Shown here: one piece after another, positions 1 to 5,467 of the stretch
Position numbering within the stretch: the first letter of the stretch is position 1
Layout: every line of letters begins with the position of its first letter
Assembly (NCBI GenBank): GCA_021545595.1
Contig: JAJRVG010000044.1
Coordinates: 1-5,467, forward strand
Direction of reading: 5' to 3'
DNA from: Zetaproteobacteria bacterium
GTDB taxonomy: Bacteria > Pseudomonadota > Zetaproteobacteria > Mariprofundales > Mariprofundaceae
Length of the DNA: 5,467 bases
Program-made: the position numbers and the translations under genes
Notes under the pieces: model-generated
What the model saw: the letters and a program-made list of their open reading frames with translations, nothing else
What the model was told of the DNA's origin: nothing
Database searches by the model: none

Positions 1-75
1 ATTGATCTGATCAAGTACCGGTGATTTTTCCGGTCCGAAACTCAGGTCTGATATACGGACAACCGGGGCGCTCAC
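1..75 (-). CDS. znuC: Zinc/manganese ABC transporter ATP-binding protein, N-terminal fragment
   Basis: Only the first 25 codons are present; the gene leaves the window at base 1. It starts at GTG (75-73), which shares GTGA with the TGA stop of the upstream binding-protein gene, a classic translationally coupled arrangement. The visible protein begins MSAPVVRISDLSFG and continues into SPVLDQIN. This is the usual first beta strand of an ABC ATPase, with the aromatic A-loop position (Phe13 in LSFG) and the 'vL..in' strand that precedes Walker A. The catalytic motifs themselves lie outside the window. In this family the ATPase sits on the cytoplasmic face and powers metal import through a ZnuB-type permease. 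The assignment rests on the start overlap, the N-terminal pattern and the znuA-like neighbour. The ABC ATPase call is fairly secure; the metal specificity is inferred from context. Confidence 0.72.
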   Translation of the reverse strand, partial: MSAPVVRISDLSFGPEKSPVLDQIN

Positions 76-959
76 CGCTCTGAAATCCGGGAGATATTCT
101 GTTGCATCAGAGTCACCCAGCTATCGCCGCATGAGCCCAGTACATCAAGAAACAGGATTTTTTTGTTGTTACTATGCGAAGCAAGCCACTCCAGAGACCG
201 GTTGCTGTGCCGAACATCTCCGATCAGCACTGTATCAGGATGTTTTTTCAGTATTTTCAGTGCCTTTTCCAGATGGCGTGGCCCATACTCATGTCCGTGG
301 CGTGCGGATTCCAGAACTGAGAGAATGGGGATGTCATAAGCATCAAACACGCTTCGCCACGAAGGGTGTTGCATCATGACACCACCGCTTTGAAGGGTGG
401 AGAGAGCTTTGTGGAGTCCGGATTTAATCCGGTCTATATCATCCATGCTTTGCTTCAGGTTTGCCTCGATCACTGGTTTCCGGTCGGGAAAGAGCGAAAT
501 CAGTTGCCCTGCGACAGCAGGCAGTGCCACCAGCAGGTTGTCTGGATTCAGCCATGCGTGGTTCTCTTCCGGCCAGATATCAATCACCGGTGTGTTGGCC
601 GGGATCTGCATCCAGCCATGGTCATCTTTTGAGCTTCTGATCAGAAGCCCGGCCCTGTTCAGCTTTTCAACCTGTCGAGGTGACAACTGAAAGTGGTGAG
701 GATCACTACCCGGCGGCAGCAGGCATGAGACTGGCTCGTCGTTTAACATCTGAACAATGGCTGCCAGTGGAGGAAGGGTTGCGATAATTTCTACAGCGTG
801 CAGCGGCAGGCTGAAAAAAAGTGAGAGAAGAAAAATGGCCAGACCTGCTTTTTTCTTGCAGGATAGACGAGTTGCGGCTAAAAGCTTACTGTTGAAATTC
901 ACTTTTTTAGGAGACTCTACCGGAATGGTATCTGCTCTGTTGCATAATAATCGGGCCAT
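72..959 (-). CDS. znuA: ZnuA-like periplasmic zinc/manganese-binding protein of an ABC importer
   Basis: This is the substrate-binding protein of a cluster 9 (ZnuA/TroA/PsaA-type) ABC importer, which captures Zn2+ or Mn2+ in the periplasm and hands it to the permease. A signal peptide is clear: positive CKKK at 34-37, a hydrophobic core at 38-53 and a likely cleavage after LHA (residue 55). Family metal ligands are visible in order: DPHHF (His88), HAWLNP (His134), HPSW (His198) and the late Asp in LDVLG (Asp272). At 295 residues including the leader it is a normal length. The acidic His-rich loop of many zinc-specific ZnuA proteins is absent, so manganese is possible; HGHEYG at 221-226 adds extra histidines. 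The ATG at 959 has no Shine-Dalgarno and gives about 33 residues before the signal peptide's basic patch. A GTG at 902 (codon 20) is a credible alternative start, giving 276 residues. The stop overlaps the following ATPase gene. Confidence 0.88.
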   Translation of the reverse strand: MARLLCNRADTIPVESPKKVNFNSKLLAATRLSCKKKAGLAIFLLSLFFSLPLHAVEIIATLPPLAAIVQMLNDEPVSCLLPPGSDPHHFQLSPRQVEKLNRAGLLIRSSKDDHGWMQIPANTPVIDIWPEENHAWLNPDNLLVALPAVAGQLISLFPDRKPVIEANLKQSMDDIDRIKSGLHKALSTLQSGGVMMQHPSWRSVFDAYDIPILSVLESARHGHEYGPRHLEKALKILKKHPDTVLIGDVRHSNRSLEWLASHSNNKKILFLDVLGSCGDSWVTLMQQNISRISER

Positions 960-1025
960 AGCTGCGAATGCTAAGCGATACGTGGATGCCCTACAATGTG
1001 GCAGAGAAGGCGAGGCTGGCTGCTA
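960..1025. promoter_or_regulatory. Divergent intergenic region with candidate promoters
   Basis: This gap separates the minus-strand metal-uptake operon from the plus-strand 714-residue gene, so both promoters should lie in or next to it. On the plus strand TACAAT at 992-997 is a good -10 candidate, but the hexamer 17 bases upstream (TGCTAA, 969-974) is a poor -35. If it is used, the transcript begins after the ATG at 996 and favours the ATG at 1026. On the minus strand TATTAT just inside the annotated znuA frame (bases 951-946 read in reverse) is another -10 candidate, and again has no good -35. TGTTGCATAATAATC at 938-952 shares 10 of 15 bases (read in reverse complement) with the core of the gammaproteobacterial Zur consensus, but has poor internal symmetry. 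No element here is certain. Confidence 0.35.
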
Positions 1026-3170
1026 ATGCTATCTCCGGGCTATTTTGATTTTCGATGGAGCTGGTATCGGCCCATTCTGAATCGTGGTGAAGACCCCAGC
1101 GGCCGATGCCGTGTGGATGTTCGCCGCCTGCCCCTGCGAATCCCGGGCGAGGATGCACGGGAGTATATCCCTTACGCGATTCACTCTCAGCTCTCTCAAA
1201 CATTCACACTCTCACTGCAGCGGCTGCAGGAGTATTCAATTCGCTACATGATTAACGGTGAGAAGGTTTCCGGCCATCAACTGCCTAAGATGGATGCCCT
1301 GTCGCGTTCAATGGGTATGCATCTGCGCAAGCGTTATCCGCACCTGCCACATACGCTGGTACACCACTGGTGTGGTGATGAAAAGGGGGCCCCTGCACTT
1401 TATCAGGTGTGGCAGAACATGTGGAAGCAGTCCTGGAAACAGGATCAGGCGGATGTTGCACCATGGGTCCCTGCGGTAAATGTGCTAATTCTGAAGCTGA
1501 TTCGCGAAGCCATTGGCAAACTCTCTGGTGAGCATGCTGCACACAGTGACCATGTGATGGTCTGCATGGTTGGCGGCCTCTATGACTGGGCACTGAAAAA
1601 CTTTTTAAAAGAGCATGTTGATGGCGCAGTCGAGGTGACACGAATTGCGACCTACGAAGCAATGATGATTCCTGCTACACCGATCGCTTTTCTTTATCGT
1701 CAGCCAAATGTTTCCATGCTGGCTGATGACCGTTTCGTGGCGATGGCCTATGGCCTGGAAGCAGATCTGATACCACGTTTGCGGGTATTAAGGGAGAAGG
1801 TCGGCAGTAAGAATGAGGCTGGAATTCCTGCGCTTCTGGCCAGAGAAAAAATGGGAGAGCATTTCCTTAAACGGAGTTGGGCACGGCTCTCTCTGTGGGA
1901 GTTGGCCGAGAAGAGTGAGCAGGGAGTCTGGATGCAGTGGGTGCTGGATGCCAGAAAGCTGGATCAGCTTCTGGCGCGTCCGGAAGGGCTTCCTGATGCA
2001 ATCAGTAAGCTGTTGGAATCTTACAGGGAACTTCCGATTGCGGCATGGCTGTTAGACCAGAAAAAAGGTGGCAAGGCCGCAAAAAATGCCGGAACACCGT
2101 GGCTCCAGGATGATCGGGTGTTGATGGCATTCCGGGTATTTGAAGAGGATGTGAAGGTTGAGGTTGCAAGGCGGAAATTTGAGCAGTTATGGCTGGATCA
2201 ACGCTTTTCGATGGGTGGAACGGGTAAGGGTGCGGAGTCCAATAAACTGCTGGAGGCGGCATACAATGAAGGCAAGCTGATCTATTTCCAGCCGGATGCA
2301 GAACAGTCTCTTCATAGCGGAACATCTCTTGCAACGAAACAGGGCTGTCTGCGTATTGAGTGGTCGGACTATCTTGCTGCCATGTCGGGCCTGCATGAAG
2401 ATAACCAGCTCTTTCTCGAGAAGACCTTTTTGCCGGGTGTGATGAACCTGTTTGAAGGCAGGCAGAACCTTTTTCTCGACAACTGTTCTGCGATGGGTTG
2501 CCTTGCCCGTGGGTCGGTTGCCGAGCTCACCCATGCTGGTATAGCGCTGCGTGCCCAGATGAGTAGCTGGTACAGAGATGTGGCTGAGGCTGACAGAGCA
2601 TTTAATCTGCCCGCACTCTCCATGTGTATTGCCCTGGTAGGGGACTGGGCATTTGCAAGCTATCAGGGTAAGAGGAAGGAGGCCGCATCATTTGCGTTTG
2701 GCATTTCAGTTGCTCAGGCTGATGCCGGGATATCCCGTGATTGCGGTGTCGGAAGGCTGATTGCCTATCGTGACGATAAGTCGGGGCGGGAGCCACTGGG
2801 TGGCGTTCGCGTTGAACTGATGGATAGCGGGACGGGGAAATCGGCTCAGGTACTCTATAATAATGGCTTTGCCATGACAGCGTCAGCAGTGGGAGATTTG
2901 ACAGCGTCAATGCATCACAAGGCTTCGATCCGGGAGTTCAAACTGGGCGATCAGGATGTGGACTCACTACTCTCCGGTTATCGATATTTCAGTGGTGGTT
3001 TTGAACTCATCGTTATCACCCCAAGGAGTGATGAAAACAGTCCGATACTACTGGCCAAGGTCGGGCGCCCCTGTCTTGCGGGTGTTGATGTCGATCTTTA
3101 CGAGTTGCTTGATAAAGAGACACGGCCTGCACAACTCATTCTTGCAGAAGGAGTGCAGCGTTGGAGCTAA
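1026..3170 (+). CDS. Uncharacterised 714-residue protein with a possible degenerate nucleotide-cyclase-like domain
   Basis: I do not recognise this gene. It is an uninterrupted 714-codon frame with no signal peptide or membrane segment, so it is probably cytoplasmic. The ATG at 1026 is preferred over the in-frame ATG at 996 because GCGAGG ends ten bases before it, while the ATG at 996 lies in a -10-like TACAAT. Residues 1-430 are rich in Trp, Leu and charged residues and read as mostly helical, with no catalytic signature I can name. Residues about 442-570 show a strand/helix rhythm like class III nucleotide cyclases: LRIEWSDYLA (Asp448 where cyclases have the first metal Asp), FLDNCSAMG (Asp485 near the second), helix SVAELTHAGIALRAQM, strand LSMCIALVGDW, then FAFGISVAQADAGI, resembling the 'GdaVnlAaR' segment. 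LYNNGFAM follows at 610-617. The key motifs are not intact, so a regulatory or structural role is likelier than catalysis. It lies 30 bases before tilS in the same frame. Confidence 0.8.
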   Translation: MLSPGYFDFRWSWYRPILNRGEDPSGRCRVDVRRLPLRIPGEDAREYIPYAIHSQLSQTFTLSLQRLQEYSIRYMINGEKVSGHQLPKMDALSRSMGMHLRKRYPHLPHTLVHHWCGDEKGAPALYQVWQNMWKQSWKQDQADVAPWVPAVNVLILKLIREAIGKLSGEHAAHSDHVMVCMVGGLYDWALKNFLKEHVDGAVEVTRIATYEAMMIPATPIAFLYRQPNVSMLADDRFVAMAYGLEADLIPRLRVLREKVGSKNEAGIPALLAREKMGEHFLKRSWARLSLWELAEKSEQGVWMQWVLDARKLDQLLARPEGLPDAISKLLESYRELPIAAWLLDQKKGGKAAKNAGTPWLQDDRVLMAFRVFEEDVKVEVARRKFEQLWLDQRFSMGGTGKGAESNKLLEAAYNEGKLIYFQPDAEQSLHSGTSLATKQGCLRIEWSDYLAAMSGLHEDNQLFLEKTFLPGVMNLFEGRQNLFLDNCSAMGCLARGSVAELTHAGIALRAQMSSWYRDVAEADRAFNLPALSMCIALVGDWAFASYQGKRKEAASFAFGISVAQADAGISRDCGVGRLIAYRDDKSGREPLGGVRVELMDSGTGKSAQVLYNNGFAMTASAVGDLTASMHHKASIREFKLGDQDVDSLLSGYRYFSGGFELIVITPRSDENSPILLAKVGRPCLAGVDVDLYELLDKETRPAQLILAEGVQRWS

Positions 3171-3181
3171 GGCTCCATTTT
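3162..3181 (+). terminator. Small hairpin plus T-run enclosing the stop codon of the 714-residue gene
   Basis: TGGAGC (3162-3167) and GCTCCA (3172-3177) form a perfect 6-bp stem. Its four-base loop TAAG contains the TAA stop codon, and TTTT (3178-3181) follows directly. The shape is that of a minimal intrinsic terminator, but the stem is short and the T-run is only four bases before a C. Partial termination or attenuation between the first gene and tilS is more plausible than a full stop. Because the stem includes coding bases, ribosomes finishing the upstream gene would melt it, so any effect should depend on upstream translation. Confidence 0.4.
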
Positions 3182-3200
3182 CAACAGAAACGCCCGCCTG

Positions 3201-4163
3201 ATGTCTAACGTTCCACTACTTGAAGGTTGTCAGGCATGGCTTGATGGTTCGGATATTCCCGAACCTCTGCCTGCATCTGTCGCGGTAGGCTGGTCGGGGG
3301 GAGCGGATTCGACGGCGCTGTTGCTGTTGCTGGCCGGGTCGGGATACGATGTTCAGGCGTGGCATGTTGATCATGGCTGGCATGAGAATTCGGCTGAAGA
3401 GAGCCTGCAACTGGCCCGACAGGCAAAAGTCTGGGGAATTCCGTTTCACTCTGTCCGCCTGAATGATCCACTTCTGGCCAATCGTGAGGCAGAGGCGAGA
3501 GAGGGCCGTTACCGGGCATTTTCAGCACTAAGTCATGAGCAGTGCCTCTCATCAATCTGCCTGGCACATCACAGGGAAGATCAGGCGGAGACGGTCTTTA
3601 TGCGTCTGCTGCAGGGCTCGGGTGTGGGGGGGTGTCAGGGCATGAGTCCTGTTCGTCAGCATGGTGATCTGAAGATTTTTCGACCCTTCCTGCATCTCTC
3701 ACGTTCCCAGCTTGTCATGGCTCTGCACCGTTCGGGAGTGACATGGCTGGAAGATGCCAGCAACAGCGACAGGAGTCTTTGGCGAAACAGGCTGCGAAGT
3801 CGGACTTTTCCGGCCATGGAGCGGGCGGGTGTGAATCCAACAGCCCTTTTCTTACGCTGGCAGAGGCAAGCGGTCAGAGTAGCATCAAATATCAGGTCAC
3901 AGGTTGAGCATCTGCAACTTGATCATAACAGGGAGCGCTGCTCGGTGGCCTGGGAAGTGTGGCAGAATCTGCCTCCTCCCATGAGGGTTTACCTGTTAAA
4001 ACGCATGATGCGCAAGCTGTTTGGTGCAGCCACAGTGCCCGGCAGACGCCATATCCTGCTTGTTGAAGCCTGGATGCAGCATGGTGGTTTTGGCGGTCTG
4101 GACTTGTCACGAAGCCGCCTGATGCGTAAGAATGAGCGCCTCTATCTGGTGCGTAAGGCATGA
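3201..4163 (+). CDS. tilS: tRNA(Ile)-lysidine synthetase, short form
   Basis: TilS uses ATP to attach lysine to C34 of the tRNA-Ile with a CAU anticodon, turning it into an AUA reader; it is cytoplasmic and normally essential. The N-type ATP pyrophosphatase P-loop SGGADS is at 32-37, followed by HVDHG at 55-59, GRYRAF at 102-107, AHHREDQAET at 122-131 with LLQGSG just after, and RPFL at 161-164. The family's EDxSNxD segment (EDASNSD, 184-190) then leads into RNRLR (195-199). These are the hallmarks of the family in the right order. At 320 residues it is near the 311-residue Aquifex type and about 110 shorter than the E. coli enzyme. It keeps the central tRNA-binding segment but seems to lack the last domain (TilS_C). 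The ATG is the first standard start after the upstream stop, yet no good Shine-Dalgarno precedes it, so translation may rely on ribosomes arriving from the gene 30 bases upstream. ftsH follows after 80 bases. Confidence 0.95.
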   Translation: MSNVPLLEGCQAWLDGSDIPEPLPASVAVGWSGGADSTALLLLLAGSGYDVQAWHVDHGWHENSAEESLQLARQAKVWGIPFHSVRLNDPLLANREAEAREGRYRAFSALSHEQCLSSICLAHHREDQAETVFMRLLQGSGVGGCQGMSPVRQHGDLKIFRPFLHLSRSQLVMALHRSGVTWLEDASNSDRSLWRNRLRSRTFPAMERAGVNPTALFLRWQRQAVRVASNIRSQVEHLQLDHNRERCSVAWEVWQNLPPPMRVYLLKRMMRKLFGAATVPGRRHILLVEAWMQHGGFGGLDLSRSRLMRKNERLYLVRKA

Positions 4164-4198
4164 GAGATTCATAATATTTTAACACAAGCACTTCATGT

Positions 4199-4215
4199 TT
4201 GGCATGGAATTGGCT
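4199..4215 (+). promoter_or_regulatory. Candidate sigma-54 (-24/-12) promoter upstream of ftsH
   Basis: TTGGCATGGAATTGGCT matches 11 of the 13 defined positions of the sigma-54 consensus TTGGCACG-N4-TTGCW. The near-invariant GG (4201-4202) and GC (4213-4214) are both present at the correct spacing. Transcription would begin near 4225-4226, leaving a leader of about 18 bases that still contains the ftsH ribosome binding site. No convincing sigma-70 pair was found in this gap: TAGTAT at 4216-4221 lacks a good -35 at 16-18 bases. The match was found by eye, and neither an activator site nor rpoN is visible in the window, so it is a candidate only. Confidence 0.4.
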
Positions 4216-4231
4216 TAGTATTGTCCATATT

Positions 4232-4239
4232 GAGGTGAT
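4232..4239 (+). promoter_or_regulatory. Strong Shine-Dalgarno sequence of ftsH
   Basis: GAGGTGAT is fully complementary to the 3' end of 16S rRNA (core CCUCC and flanking bases) over eight positions and ends four bases before the ATG at 4244, which fixes the ftsH start. The other genes in the window have weak or no such sites, so ftsH is expected to be translated much more efficiently. Confidence 0.85.
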
Positions 4240-4243
4240 ATAG

Positions 4244-5467
4244 ATGAGTAAAAATCTGATACTTTGGCTTGTGATCGGCTTGACCATGATGAGTCTTTTC
4301 AACATGTTCAACGCACCAATGAAGAGTGCCAGTCATACCATGTCCTACTCTGCATTTATGGATAAAGTAGATCAGGGTACCGTTGAAATGGTGACTATTC
4401 AGGACAAACAGCTGACCGGTCAGTATCGGGATGCGAAGGGTATGATGAGCACGTTTGAGGTTCAGGTGCCTGATGATCCGAATCTGGTTAAGCGACTGCT
4501 TGATAACAAGATTGAAGTCGATGTAAAAGCCCGTGAAGAGATGCCTTTCCTGATATCTATTCTGATCTCATGGTTCCCTATGCTGCTGCTGATTGCTGTC
4601 TGGGTCTTTTTCATGCGCCAGATGCAGGGTGGCGGCAAAGGTGGTGCCATGTCTTTTGGCAAGAGCAAGGCCAAGCTGTTGAACGAAAACACCAACCGCG
4701 CCACCTTTGAAGATGTTGCTGGCTGTGATGAAGCCAAGCAGGAAGTGACTGAGGTAATTGAGTTCCTCCGTGACCCGTCCAAGTTTACCCGGCTCGGTGG
4801 CAAAATTCCGAAGGGCGTGTTACTGGTGGGCGCTCCGGGAACAGGTAAAACCCTGCTTGCCCGGGCGATTGCCGGCGAAGCCGATGTGCCTTTCTTTTCC
4901 ATCTCCGGTTCTGACTTTGTCGAGATGTTTGTCGGTGTGGGTGCATCGCGTGTGCGTGATATGTTCGAACAGGGTAAGAAGAACGCACCGTGCATTATCT
5001 TTATTGATGAGATTGATGCGATGGGCCGGCATCGTGGTGCCGGTATCGGCGGTGGCAATGATGAGCGGGAGCAGACATTGAACCAGTTGCTGGTTGAGAT
5101 GGATGGTTTTGAGTCCAACGAAGGTGTTATTCTGGTAGCTGCCACCAACCGCCCCGATGTGCTGGACCCTGCGCTTCTGCGCCCGGGCCGCTTTGACCGT
5201 CAGGTGGTAGTTCCGCGTCCTGACCTGCTGGGGCGTGAGCAGATTCTGAAAGTGCATATGAAAAAAGTGCCGCTGGCAGCCGATGTCGAAGTGAAAACAC
5301 TGGCACGTGGTACGCCGGGATTTTCTGGTGCAGACCTTGCCAATCTGGTGAATGAGGCAGCACTCAATGCTGCGCGTTATGATCGGAATAAGGTGGGCAA
5401 TGACGATTTCGAGAGCGCCAAGGATAAGGTGATGATGGGTGCTGAGCGTCGATCCATGGTGATGAGC
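4244..5467 (+). CDS. ftsH: ATP-dependent zinc metalloprotease FtsH, C-terminally cut by the window edge
   Basis: FtsH is a hexameric inner-membrane AAA+ protease that pulls out and degrades misassembled membrane proteins and some short-lived cytoplasmic regulators. The first 408 residues are present. A first membrane helix lies at about 4-22, a small periplasmic domain at about 25-98, and a second membrane helix at about 102-124, followed by a Gly-rich linker (GGGKGG, 129-134). The AAA+ module then shows Walker A GAPGTGKT (196-203), pore loop FVGVG (229-233), Walker B IIFIDE (251-256), sensor-1 Asn302 in ATNRPD, and the second region of homology with arginine fingers Arg313 and Arg316. The lid domain contains TPGFSGADLANLVNEAAL (358-375). 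Every visible key residue is intact. The frame is open to the edge at ERRSMVMS, which in the family precedes the zinc-binding HEAGH by about ten residues, so the protease domain lies outside. An 80-base gap with its own candidate promoter separates it from tilS. Confidence 0.97.
   Translation, partial: MSKNLILWLVIGLTMMSLFNMFNAPMKSASHTMSYSAFMDKVDQGTVEMVTIQDKQLTGQYRDAKGMMSTFEVQVPDDPNLVKRLLDNKIEVDVKAREEMPFLISILISWFPMLLLIAVWVFFMRQMQGGGKGGAMSFGKSKAKLLNENTNRATFEDVAGCDEAKQEVTEVIEFLRDPSKFTRLGGKIPKGVLLVGAPGTGKTLLARAIAGEADVPFFSISGSDFVEMFVGVGASRVRDMFEQGKKNAPCIIFIDEIDAMGRHRGAGIGGGNDEREQTLNQLLVEMDGFESNEGVILVAATNRPDVLDPALLRPGRFDRQVVVPRPDLLGREQILKVHMKKVPLAADVEVKTLARGTPGFSGADLANLVNEAALNAARYDRNKVGNDDFESAKDKVMMGAERRSMVMS

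Noticed and set aside
996..1025. ATG at 996 as the start of the 714-residue protein.
   Set aside because: It lies within a TACAAT -10-like hexamer and has only a weak upstream GTGGA. The ten extra residues (Arg/Trp-rich) look like translated leader. It is not fully excluded.
1216..1231. CTGCAG repeated twice around CGG as a regulatory repeat.
   Set aside because: It lies inside the coding frame, encodes ordinary LQRLQ, and is too short to stand out from chance.
2058..2068. Poly-A run (AAAAAAG) as a programmed -1 frameshift site.
   Set aside because: The reading frame splits it as CAG AAA AAA GGT, which is not the X XXY YYZ phase. The frame stays open to 3170 with no alternative product.
2214..2240. 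GGTGKG in the 714-residue protein as a Walker A ATP-binding loop.
   Set aside because: It does not fit GxxxxGK[ST]: the residue after GK is Gly, and the first Gly of the motif is wrongly spaced. No Walker B follows.
4164..4198. Intrinsic terminator after tilS.
   Set aside because: The AT-rich stretch has a T-run (ATTTT near 4176-4180) but no stable stem in front of it, so readthrough from tilS into ftsH remains possible.
4462..5148. A 228-codon open frame on the minus strand.
   Set aside because: It lies wholly antisense to ftsH, whose motifs are intact. The translated protein is low-complexity Ser/Pro/Thr-rich, typical of a shadow frame.

Overview
The window carries two divergent gene blocks and looks like chromosomal core sequence from a Gram-negative bacterium, most likely a proteobacterium. 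The grounds are an FtsH with a short first membrane anchor and proteobacterial-type sequence, the tilS-ftsH order (familiar from alphaproteobacteria and some other lineages), a periplasmic metal-binding protein with a cleavable signal peptide, and balanced base composition. A marine or iron-oxidising lineage such as the Zetaproteobacteria is a guess; nothing here proves it. I see no RNA gene, transposon, CRISPR array or phage gene.

Left block, minus strand (1-959): the 3' end of a high-affinity metal uptake operon. A ZnuA-like periplasmic zinc (or manganese) binding protein is followed, with a 4-base GTGA stop/start overlap, by the first 25 codons of its ABC-transporter ATPase (ZnuC-like). 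The ATPase runs off the left edge, and any permease gene would lie beyond it.

Divergent control region (about 903-1025): it lies between znuA and a large plus-strand gene. The ATG at the far end of the znuA frame has no ribosome binding site and gives an unusually long leader, so the true start may be a GTG at 902. A -10-like TATTAT and a weak Zur-box-like sequence lie between the two candidate starts.

Right block, plus strand (1026-5467): a 714-residue protein of unknown function, then tilS (tRNA-Ile lysidine synthetase, short form), then ftsH (membrane AAA+ protease), which is cut by the right edge just before its zinc-binding HExxH motif. The first two genes are 30 bases apart and in the same frame, with a small hairpin plus TTTT that encloses the first gene's stop codon. 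The 80-base gap before ftsH has a good match to a sigma-54 (-24/-12) promoter and a near-perfect Shine-Dalgarno sequence.

The known genes are housekeeping: metal import, decoding of AUA codons, and membrane protein quality control. The least explained element is the 714-residue protein. Its C-terminal half reads like a decayed class III nucleotide-cyclase (or GGDEF-like palm) fold. That is a pattern-based inference, not a demonstrated homology.
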